DNA of 64,000 nt, from positions 1,863,087 through 1,927,086 of the forward strand of contig OX442314.1 in the NCBI GenBank assembly GCA_949358305.1, written 5' to 3'. This DNA is from Strigamia acuminata. Taxonomy: Eukaryota > Arthropoda > Chilopoda > Geophilomorpha > Linotaeniidae. A program made the translations under genes and the position numbers. How positions within the stretch are numbered: position 1 is the stretch's first letter; each line of letters begins with the position of its first letter. Positions 56,501-64,000 of this stretch are shown piece by piece. A model generated the notes under the pieces. The model was not told the DNA's origin and did no database searches. It saw only the letters and a program-made list of their open reading frames with translations.

Positions 56501-57512
56501 ATTTGGTGATCTTTCGTTGGACGCGGGTGTATTATTCTGGGGGGATAGGTTTGTTGTCCCGGCCGCCTTGATACCGCGTGCCCTTTTGCTTTTGCACGAT
56601 GGGCATGTGGGGGTCGTCTCCATGAAGGAGCGCGCGCGTGCTGCGCTGTGGTGGCCGGCGGTGAATGCGGACATTGTCGCGTATTGCGCGGCGTGTCAGG
56701 TTTGCAGGAAATTAGATCCCTTACCCCCTCGCGTCCAGCCGGTCAGTTGGCCACGTGCTACGTCACCATGGGAGCGTGTCCACCTGGATTACGCGGGCCC
56801 CCTTTTAGGAAAAATGGTCCTAATTGTGGTGGACGCGTTTTCCGGGTGGATAGAGGCGCAGGCTGTCGCCTCCGCAACTAGCAGCGCCACAATTGCCATT
56901 TTGAGGCGCCTGTTTGCGGATTTCGGGTTGCCCACCACCGTCGTCTCGGACAACGCGACATGTTTTTCGTCGCAGGCCTTTCGCGAGTTTTTGGCCAACA
57001 ACTTGATCACGCAGTTGTGGTCACCCCCGTACCACCCACAAAGCAACGGCCGGGCTGAGAGGGGGGTGCGCGAATTTAAGGAGCGCCTGGCTAAGATCGC
57101 CATTGGCGACCTCGACACGCGCATCTCTCAAGTGTTATTCGCCCTCCACTCGTCGGTGGGGGGAAGGGACGGATTAACTCCGGCCCATCGCTTCCTCGCG
57201 CGGCCCTTGCGCACGCACATACAACTTCCTGCGGTCAGCCGTACTGAGGAGTCCACGGTCAATGTGACCGGCGGAAGCGTTAGGAGTTTTAAAATTCGAG
57301 ATTCAGTTTGGTATAAGGTTTTTCCAGCCACTGTAAAAGCTTGGAGGGCTGCCACCATTCTTGCAAAGAAAGGTATTGTGTCGTACGAGATAGTGGACCA
57401 GGAAACTGGGCAGAGACAGGTGCGCCACGTCAATCATTTACGGCGGCGCGTGCTGCCTGATGGATCTGCCCACGCACCCCGTGATGTGGACTTTCCAGAG
57501 AACAGTGACTAA
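53533..57512 (+). pseudogene. Gag-pol of the Mag-like element (one frameshift)
   Basis: Gag begins MAAPKMILGHPGPFEGKYAA and is in one frame to about 53785, then continues in another frame (MRKKEESVEDYLTVLKGLAQ). The zinc knuckle is CWHCGGPHFRHQC (CX2CX3HX4C). Then protease VDSGAERSLI; RT with KKDGGVCLCGDYR, LDYRHAYLQLPL and YQDD in place of the usual YxDD variants; RNase H VADASPVGVGAVLAQ and TDHRLLLGIL; integrase HVGVVSMKERARAALWWP, CQVCRK, HLDYAGPL, VVSDNATCF, SPPYHPQSNGRAERGVREFK. The MKxxAR-WWP wording fits the Mag clade. Stop TAA at 57510-57512. The frameshift looks like mutation, since no slippery heptamer is evident. Confidence 0.9.
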
Positions 57513-57524
57513 ACCGTACTAATC

Positions 57525-58211
57525 GTGCCCGAGACTCCCGTGCAGAGAGTACTGTCGGATGAATTATGGATGCTGTTGGCGGCGCCAGCAGTTGTGCAGT
57601 CGTCGTCTTCATCTTCTGCAGCATCTTTGGAAGAACCGGGTATACCTGACATTATTAATCAACCTATTATTATAGATGAAGCAGTAGTTCTTGACCATGG
57701 TCCGGCGGAGCAGGTGGTTCCCCTTGACGTTGTCGAGGGCGAGAAAGTACTCGACAGAAGGCGACTCAGTGTCTGCTTGGAGCAGATTGATGATTTGTTG
57801 CCGGGTTTGATGCCCCTTGTGCCAACACAGGCTGAAGAGCTTCCCGTGGCCGGTGTTCCGACACCATTAGACGTCCCTATAGTGTTGGAAATTCCGATGG
57901 GTAGCCGGGTGCGCCTCGCGCCGGATGGCCTGTTGCCAGCTGCTGATGATGCGATTCCTGGCCCAAGTGGCGAGTTGTCGGATGCCCCTCTGCGCCTATC
58001 ATCGGGCAGTAGCGGGTCCTCGAGTGAACGAGAGATGACTGAGGGACCCGACGAGCCAGTAGATGCCCCGTTCATTCCACGTCGGTACCCCGCTCGCGAG
58101 AGGCGACCTCCTGAGCGGCTAAGAGACCCAAATTTCGTTCAAACCCCGGCCAAAAAGCGCAAGAAAAGATCGCGCAAGCACGATGAGTTCGAGCAGACAG
58201 ATCCAAAGTAG
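57525..58211 (+). CDS. Pol C-terminal continuation of the Mag-like element, after an in-frame stop
   Basis: 228 codons in the same frame as gag-pol, separated only by one TAA. It is serine/proline/acid-rich and ends with RRYPARERRPPERLRD, a motif normally at the very end of Mag-type Pol. So it is most simply the original Pol tail cut off by a nonsense change. An independent ORF starting at 57525 cannot be excluded. Confidence 0.6.
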   Translation: MPETPVQRVLSDELWMLLAAPAVVQSSSSSSAASLEEPGIPDIINQPIIIDEAVVLDHGPAEQVVPLDVVEGEKVLDRRRLSVCLEQIDDLLPGLMPLVPTQAEELPVAGVPTPLDVPIVLEIPMGSRVRLAPDGLLPAADDAIPGPSGELSDAPLRLSSGSSGSSSEREMTEGPDEPVDAPFIPRRYPARERRPPERLRDPNFVQTPAKKRKKRSRKHDEFEQTDPK

Positions 58212-58300
58212 AGTCAAATCGTTTAAATCATAAGTTCGTTGTTTTATTTACATTACAGTTTGTTAAATTTTCGTATACTTGCAAAAATCTGGGAGAGTGA

Positions 58301-58545
58301 TGTTTTGTTCCAGCGCAACTAATTAACTGTAAATTGATCAATCTATTGTAATAATTGACTCTGAGTTTGTAATAAGTAATTCTAAATTGTACACGCGGAA
58401 TTGTTAAGGTTGCTCTGGGCAACGGTTGGAATAAAAGGACAGAACATGTTCGGTTTTGATTGAATTCAGACGTTTCGTTTCTGCCTTACGAAAAGGCATA
58501 AAGTTTGTTAGTGTTAGACAGTAAATTCTAAAGTAGAACCACTAA
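58301..58545 (+). repeat. 3' LTR of the Mag-like element
   Basis: 245 bp, preceded by the purine-rich ctgggagagtga that may serve as polypurine tract. Confidence 0.88.
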
Positions 58546-58888
58546 AAAAGTTTAAATAAATAAAGTTTAATTTAAAGAAGTTGTAAATGTTTATGTGTAT
58601 TAAAGAAACTAAATGCGTCCACTCGGAAAATTTGATTTGAACTAAAAACAATAACTTCATCTTTTTGTTTATAATTTCTGCGTAACTGTGTAGAAATGGA
58701 GAATTCTGGCCAATTCTTTCGGCTGGCAATTTTTCTGCAGACTTCTGCAGAGAAAAAAAGATTTTCTGGCAAATTTTTTTGGCTGATAAAATTTCTGCAG
58801 AATTCTGCAGAGAGAAAAAGATTTTCTGCAGAATTTTTTCTGCTGGCAAGTTTTCTGCAGAATTCTGCAGATTTTTTTTTACCTGGGT

Positions 58889-59650
58889 TTCAGATTTGAT
58901 CCCCCCCCCTAGTGAGTCTTTCCTTGAGTGGTCGCCAATTTGATTCAATGGTCGGTGTGTTTGTCCAAGTGTCTGGATCCACAAAATTGCGTAAATGGTT
59001 AACGGTCAGGTGTGAAAAGCCCTCCTCATCCAGATTGTTGTAACCTTTCCAACAATCTGTCATAATCGTTGTGGTTCAACATGCTTGTCAATCAAGGCAA
59101 GGAAGGTTTGTGCATGTCTCTTGTTGTTTCTACTCAAAATTTCTACTCGAAATTTCCCATTGGCTCCTGTCTCTATCATTCCCAGGATCCAACTGCCCTC
59201 TACAACCCTCCCTCTTTCATATTTTCGACAACCTATTTTGGACTCATCGATTTCAACCACATGTCCAGGTCACCCAATTCTTCTCTCAGACTCAAACTTT
59301 GAGTCAAGGGCAACCATGCACATTTCGCGACAGTATGAATACCAGTCTGCCACTGTAGCAGATTACAACACACTGTCGCGAATCGAGCACTCCCTGATTG
59401 TCATTTCATATGACATTTTCGTGGCAAATGTTTATGTCAGCAGGATGCAAACATCAGGTGTTTTTTGTTAATGACAACTGGAGTGGATTTCCCATTCGTT
59501 CCTGATGCAATCTTCTACACCTAAAAGCCCCCAACCCATGCTTGTTTGGATCTAATGTCATTGATCAACGACTCTTTGGACAATTTCTAATCCTGGGGAT
59601 CAAATTTCGCTCCCAGAGCCACTCAAGACAAGTCTCCCTACTTCAAAATG
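58889..59650 (-). pseudogene. Merlin (ISXO2-like) transposase, N-terminal and catalytic part
   Basis: Minus-strand pieces in order: ATVADWYSYCREMC (helix-turn-helix end); VEIDESKIGCRKYERGRVVE with the first catalytic Asp, 59260-59060; IMTDCWKGYNNLDEEGF with the second; then FVDPDT and HTNTIES-like NTPTIESNWRPLKERLT with the final Glu. At least two frameshifts (about 59065 and 59265) and stops break it. The C-terminus is 6.7 kb away at 52020-52228. Confidence 0.75.
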
Positions 59651-59996
59651 CGTGGAAATGCGCAAATAAGTTTAGTCGTGGTTGTGCTTCCGCCATTGCT
59701 CTGGTTTGCATTGTTTAAATTTGAACGGGCTGAAAGCAATCGCGTCCACTTCAAACGAAAAGAATAACCAAGTATCGGCAACGATGGGAATAGTCAACTT
59801 CATTTTGGAGTTCTTTCCGGACAACTGCGTGTCGTACGCCTCATGTTGCGTCTGTAGTGTTTGTTTGATTATCATTAGTTCTAATATTGTCACTAATCGA
59901 CGCTAGTCGTCTGTAGAGTTGTAATTGATTTGATTGATGTTAAATGAGAGTACTTGTAATGGCGTACGAATGAAATAAACCACGCAGTTAACCAGG

Positions 59997-60124
59997 GGGT
60001 CGTCTAGGGGTCGTCCAGGGGTCGTCCAGGGGTCATTCAGGGGTCGTTCAGGGTTCGTTCAGGGGTCGTCCAGGGGTCGTCCAGGGGTCGTCCAGGAGTC
60101 GTCCAGGAGTCGTCCAGGGGTCCA
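59997..60124. repeat. 11-bp G-rich minisatellite
   Basis: About eleven copies of aggggtcgtcc. GGGG runs are separated by 7-nt spacers on the plus strand. Confidence 0.92.
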
Positions 60125-60139
60125 TGTTCAAGGGATTTG

Positions 60140-60260
60140 TTCAAAGGATTTGTTTACTTTGTGGCTCTGGATTTCACAGAGTTCGAGCAGTTGGGTTTAT
60201 ATTTCCATTGGAAACATAGCGGCGCATCTCGTATTTGTTGGTCGAATGGTTGCGACCGAT
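60140..60260. repeat. Third, partial copy of the duplicated flank module
   Basis: Matches 31045-31165 and 48895-49005: ttactttgtggctctg, cacggagttcgagc-like, and gcggcgcatctcgt followed by tcgaatggttgcg. Confidence 0.6.
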
Positions 60261-60713
60261 CGATCTCCGTCTAGCGGTCTATCTGCCGACGAAATTCAAC
60301 TTTGTATCAATAAACAAAGACAATTCAAACACAACGGCGCAGTTCAGCGCGCGCAATTCCAAATTCATCTCTTTGAGCCATGCAAGTATCGGCTTTTATG
60401 TTCCTGAGTAATTAATTAAACTTCGGATTAATTTCTGTTATGAATATCACACCGATTTCTTAATTTAATCGTGAAAATCGATGAAAACAGTTGAATTTTT
60501 TAAATCCCGCCAGAAAATCCCGCCAGAGCAACGACGATGAAGAACGACGGCGACGACATTGCGGATCGAACGTAGTTCGCCGTTGCGCCCGCGCCAGATA
60601 CCGAAATTGACATTACGAAGTATTTGATCCTAACTATCAAACAAAACCATTAAAAGGGATTTAATTTATATATAGGAAGTAGCTTTGATTTTTCATAAAA
60701 CGAAGACAGAGTC
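60261..60713. other. Intergenic, no gene seen
   Basis: Unremarkable AT-rich sequence with a CG-richer stretch at ~60530-60600. Confidence 0.4.
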
Positions 60714-61753
60714 ATGAGTAGATCGTACACACACCACGTCAATTGCTACTTCAAAAACCAGTTTCGATGCGTTCTATGTGTTCAAAGTGAGGAGAAACAC
60801 CGTTTCCACTGGACGGACGCCAATCACGAAGGAGCTGAATTCGATCTGGAACGTTTCCCCAACAGACGGTGAATTCCGTATTTTGATTGGAATTACAATT
60901 TTTCATTGCAATTTCACTTTTTTCCATTGAAAATTCACTTTTTTCCAATGAAATTTCAATTTTTCTATTAAAATTTAAATTTTTTTATTGAAATTTTACT
61001 TTTTTTGTTGAAATTTTCCTTTTTTCCATAGAAATTTCAATTTTTCATTGAAATTTCAATTTTTCATTAAAATTTCAATTTTTTCCAATGAAATTTCAAT
61101 TTTTTCATCGAAATTTCACTTTTTTCATTGAAATTTTAAATTTTTTATTGAAATTTTTTTTTTTTCCATTGAAAATTCATTTTTTCCATTGAAAATTTAC
61201 TTTTTTCCATTGAAAATTTACTTTTTTCCATTAACTTTCAATTTTCCCATTGAACTTTCAATTATTCCATTGAACTTTCAATTTTTCCATTTAACTTTCA
61301 ATTTTTCCATTGAGCTTTCAATTTTTCCATTGAACTTTCACTCTTTTAAAAATTTTCTATCTAAATAACCATCATCATCGAACGAATGTTCCATTAACCG
61401 TTTCCTGTGTGGTTACAAAAGCCCTCGAATGGTATTTGAGGGCGGCTCTTATTTCAAACCGCTTCTCTGATGAATGCAGAACCGCTAGTCAAGAAAAGGA
61501 AAGGGACCGTGAGGAAAAAGAAGTTGATGACGCATGCCGCAAACAACCAACGAACTCTTCTACAAAGAAAAGTGGTACATCGAAATGGAAGACAGAATCA
61601 AACGTAATTTAAAATTATAAATCATGTCATGTGATTACGTGTGATTCTATTCTAGAAGCGCAGCGCCAGAGGATAATCGGCGAAAGACAACGACGAACTA
61701 GTGGAGTCCCGAGCGGAGTGCAAGCAGCAAGTGCACTGCAGCATGTCTTGTAG
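60714..61753 (+). pseudogene. Plus-strand arm of an inverted duplicated gene fragment
   Basis: Exon-like 60714-60866 starts ATGAGTAGATCG and includes EEKHRFHW; in another frame it reads PITKELNSIWNVSPTD, which matches the minus-strand copy (PIMKELNAIWSVSPTD), so one copy has a small indel. A gtgaat donor follows. A second block at 61534-61607 reads ELFYKEKWYIEMEDRIK and joins in phase to 61656-61753, ending ALQHVL and TAG. The upstream join is out of frame. A minisatellite fills the first interval. Family not recognised. Confidence 0.45.
60870..61345. repeat. ~20-bp minisatellite inside the inverted duplication
   Basis: Copies of ttccattgaaatttcaattt and variants (about 22), absent from the matching interval of the opposite arm, so it expanded after the duplication. 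Confidence 0.85.
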
Positions 61754-61810
61754 AAGCAACTCATCCTCTAATTAAAGGATGAGTTGCTTCTACAAGACAT
61801 GCTGCAGTGC
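61733..61810. repeat. Perfect 35-bp inverted repeat with 8-nt loop
   Basis: Arms 61733-61767 and 61776-61810 are exactly complementary (gcactgcagcatgtcttgta... and its reverse); the loop is ctaattaa. It is the centre of the larger imperfect palindrome formed by the two gene arms. Confidence 0.97.
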
Positions 61811-62145
61811 TCGCAGTCTTGCATCGCCTCCTTGGCGCTCTCGGAACTGCACCTCCAGCCGATGCAGTTCCTTATTTGTCGTTCGAGAATCGAGAACACC
61901 TGGCAATAATTGAAATATGATTGATTAACTTTTGTGATTCATCAATTATTTATTATTTGCGTTTGATTAATTCATCTGTTGGAGAAACGCTCCAGATCGC
62001 ATTCAACTCCTTCATGATCGGCGTGAGGTGAAAACGATGTTTTTCCATTACTTTCAACAAATCGGCATTGTATGCATATCGAGACTGGTTTTGCACGAAG
62101 CAATGGACGTGGTGTCTGTACAATCTACTTGTGTCTCTGTCTTCG
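61785..62145 (-). pseudogene. Minus-strand arm of the inverted duplicated gene fragment
   Basis: The minus strand reads EKHRFHLTPIMKELNAIWSV at about 62045-61985, then, after ttattgccag, GVLDSRTTNKELHRLEVQFR ... RLRALQHVL and TAG ending at ~61790. It has the same order and ending as the plus-strand arm. The donor after the first exon is missing (cagatgaatt against cagacggtgaatt), so it is probably not expressed. Confidence 0.45.
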
Positions 62146-62149
62146 TTTT

Positions 62150-62788
62150 CAACAGTGTTTCTAGTCTTCTACCATACACGTGGATGCGAATGCGGATACG
62201 TGACGTGTATCACGTAAATATGACGTGACACAATGAAAATAGGAAAAAACAAATTGTAATTCATGTAATATTTAATTTAAAAAAATTAAATTCAACAGAA
62301 AATACATTTATTCGCTCAATTTTGAAAAAAATGTTCGAAAATCAAATTATTTCCATGCAATTAAAACAAATTTACACTTTTTTCAAACATTTCTCAAAGT
62401 AAAATTGTGTCTAACAAAAAATCTCACTCCAGATGTAAAATGTAAAATAAACAGAAGAAATTGAGAATAAAAAAATAAAATTGCTGGAAAAAATTTAGTT
62501 TATCATGGAAGCGCCATTTTGTATAAAATTAAATCCCAAAATCGCAAGGATTCTGATTCTGAATAAATTTCTGTGGTATAATTTTGAATTTTAATTGTTT
62601 ATTGCAAAATTTGGCACAGTGTGCAATTTTTAACTTAATCTAAATAAAATTGTAAAATTAATAATTTAAATAGAATCCATTTTGGATGATGAGGTGCATA
62701 TCATAAAGACATACAAGGGGGTGGCTGTTCTGGCAAAAATATTAGTGTTTTTTGCCAAGAAATGAGTGTGTTTGGTTGGGCATAACTT
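62150..62788. other. AT-rich intergenic, no gene seen
   Basis: Low-complexity AT-rich DNA with no supported ORF on either strand. Confidence 0.5.
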
Positions 62789-62970
62789 GTGTCATGTATT
62801 GTGCCGATGACGTTATTGTTATGCGCCCCCTGGCGAATGAAAATAATATGTTATGTAACTGAGTGCAATTGCACTCACTCATGTTTACGACTCAGCTGAG
62901 TAAGGTTAATAAAACGTGAGTTCATTTGTGCACCATCGATGTTGGTTTCATTCAATACGAATACAGTTCA
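62789..62970 (+). repeat. Probable 5' LTR of a third gypsy element
   Basis: Ends ...atacagttca just before ctggcgacgag; the left end is uncertain (a TGT at 62789 or 62795). AATAAA-like ttaataaaac is at ~62909. Its partner LTR is beyond the window. Confidence 0.55.
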
Positions 62971-62971
62971 C

Positions 62972-62984
62972 TGGCGACGAGATG
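62972..62984 (+). other. Primer binding site of the third gypsy element
   Basis: TGGCGACGAGATG directly follows the LTR end, the place and TGG start expected of a tRNA primer site. The tRNA was not identified. Confidence 0.5.
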
Positions 62985-63113
62985 GGATTAATTGTGATGT
63001 GTTTGTGCGTGTGAGGACGATTTGTGAGCGAGTTTAACCGGGGCGAAGTTTTTGAGTGAATAATACATCGCGACCTTCTCAAGGACGTGTGCGGTGATTC
63101 ATACGAGTGCGCC

Positions 63114-64000
63114 ATGTCGGTTATCGGCAAAATTGGTGAGTTTGACGAAGCAAAAGAGGAATTTTATCTGTATATTGAGCGTGTAAAACATTTTTTCACT
63201 GCGAACGCGATTAAAAGCGACGTGCAAACTTCCACGTTGATGGCGGTAATGGGCCCCGCCACGTACAAACTTTTAAGAAACTTAATGCAGCCAACGGAAC
63301 CCAAGGACTGGACAATGGATGACATTATAAAAAAATTATCTGATCACTACAGGCCTGCCCCAATAATTATTGCTGAACGTTTCAGATTTTTGAAGAGAGA
63401 CCAGCGCGTCGGTGAATCGGTGGCGGCGTACATTGTGGAGTTGAGGCGTTTGGCTTCGACGTGCAACTACGGTACCTTTTTGGACGAGGCCATTCGCGAT
63501 AAATTTGTGTGTGGTTTGGCGTCAGAGGCGACACAAAAACGATTACTGGCGAAAAAGGATTTGAAATTGGCGGACGCTTTGGACACAGCGGCTGCCATGG
63601 AGATGGTCGACCACGACACAACAGAGTTGAAGGTGCCAGTGGCGACCGTGAGTAAGGTGGAAGGAGGGCGCCCTTTTAGGCAAAAATTCGAAAGAAACAA
63701 GGAAAAAAGAACATGTTTTCGTTGTGGTTTTAATCATTCAGCGGATAAATGCAAATATATCGGCGCAACTTGTCATTCTTGTGGAAAGATGGGCCATATT
63801 TCTCCGGTTTGCAGGTCGAGACCGAGCAAGGACGTCAGCATGGACAAGCAGACGTTTCGTGGCGAACCAAAGTTCACAAAGAAGGTGGCTGCGCAGGAAC
63901 CGGAGGAGGATGACAAATATGCGGTTTTCGAGATGTATCCGGTTCATTCGATTGGAAAGTTGGGTAATTGTAAAAAATACGTTGTTCCTGTGTGCATTGC
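63114..64000 (+). CDS. Gag (possibly Gag-Pol) of a third gypsy element, runs off the window
   Basis: Open without a stop from ATG 63114 to the window end (295 codons). Starts MSVIGKIGEFDEAKEEFYLY. The capsid region has LLRNLMQPTEPKDWTMDDI, then AERFRFLKRDQRVGESVAAY and ELRRLASTCNYG, the retrotransposon-gag motif. Two zinc knuckles follow, CFRCGFNHSADKC and CHSCGKMGHISPVC. The text after them leads toward a protease region. It looks intact, so this may be a live copy. Confidence 0.9.
   Translation, partial: MSVIGKIGEFDEAKEEFYLYIERVKHFFTANAIKSDVQTSTLMAVMGPATYKLLRNLMQPTEPKDWTMDDIIKKLSDHYRPAPIIIAERFRFLKRDQRVGESVAAYIVELRRLASTCNYGTFLDEAIRDKFVCGLASEATQKRLLAKKDLKLADALDTAAAMEMVDHDTTELKVPVATVSKVEGGRPFRQKFERNKEKRTCFRCGFNHSADKCKYIGATCHSCGKMGHISPVCRSRPSKDVSMDKQTFRGEPKFTKKVAAQEPEEDDKYAVFEMYPVHSIGKLGNCKKYVVPVCI

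Larger units (their letters stand above)
52767..58545 (+). mobile_element. Mag-like Ty3/gypsy retrotransposon (5.8 kb)
   Basis: LTRs of 245 bp (52767-53011, 58301-58545) differ at about four positions, so it is older than the 14.2-kb element. The flanks share AAAAGT. The primer site TGGCGCAGTCGAC is at 53014. Gag starts at 53533; a frameshift near 53785 separates it from the rest of gag-pol (to 57512), and one in-frame TAA splits off the pol C-terminus (57525-58211). Probably no longer autonomous. Confidence 0.92.
52229..58888. mobile_element. Foldback-type element with CTGCAG palindromes, split by a gypsy element
   Basis: Left end (52229-52430) and right end (58700-58888, inverted) both begin CCCAGG then an A-run then copies of TTCTGCAGAA, a perfect 10-bp palindrome, often chained as ctgcagaattctgcagaa. 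Both ends abut ttt in the Merlin transposase. The interior also holds a tRNA-like segment and the Mag-like gypsy element. Termini are placed by eye. Confidence 0.6.

Noticed and set aside
59682-59906. 74-codon ORF ending in a cysteine-rich hydrophobic stretch
   Set aside because: Could be a tail-anchored peptide, but there is no splice or homology support and it lies in Merlin flank DNA.

Overview
This window is a gene-dense stretch of a compact, AT-rich animal genome. Most introns are 50-85 bp with GT-AG ends, the proteins are typical of animals (DTYMK, RNF8, GALNT2, RPAP1, an SLC3 heavy chain), and the transposons are Ty3/gypsy, Merlin and piggyBac-like. I read it as an invertebrate, probably arthropod-like, but cannot name the species. 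All exon models were assembled by hand from reading frame, splice dinucleotides and remembered family motifs; nothing was aligned by computer.

Layout. 1-0.75 kb: the 3' end of an unidentified gene. 0.8-5.9 kb: DTYMK (minus) and RNF8 (plus), diverging from a shared ~0.6-kb promoter. 6.3-14.7 kb: GALNT2, whose ninth intron is filled by a 2.7-kb minisatellite and a foldback element. 14.8-21.3 kb: repeats and two weak minus-strand ORFs, including two copies of a ~1.7-kb module. 21.4-27.6 kb: RPAP1 in 25 exons. 28.2-30.2 kb: an rBAT/4F2hc-like amino-acid transporter heavy chain. 30.3-34.5 kb: a local duplication carrying two small CS-alpha-beta (six-cysteine) secreted-peptide genes, both apparently broken.

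34.5-48.7 kb: a 14.2-kb Ty3/gypsy element on the minus strand with 1437-bp LTRs of identical length, gag, pol in the -1 frame and a large third ORF. It sits inside the second peptide gene. 49.3-50.4 kb: a piggyBac-type MITE and a solo LTR, side by side in the same duplicated flank. 51.2-51.9 kb: a decayed minus-strand gene. 52.0-59.7 kb: a Merlin transposase split by a palindrome-rich foldback element, which is itself split by a second (Mag-like) gypsy element. 60.0-62.1 kb: a G-rich minisatellite and an inverted duplication of a small multi-exon gene with a perfect 35-bp hairpin at its centre. 62.8 kb to the end: the 5' part of a third gypsy element (LTR, primer site, gag).

The host genes are housekeeping functions (nucleotide synthesis, ubiquitin signalling, mucin-type O-glycosylation, RNA polymerase II assembly, amino-acid transport) and form no pathway together. 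The strongest theme is repeat biology. Nearly every long intron holds a different minisatellite with a ~20-21-bp unit carrying two A/T-tracts about one helical turn apart. One of these arrays offers on the order of a hundred perfect-looking 3' splice sites inside GALNT2.
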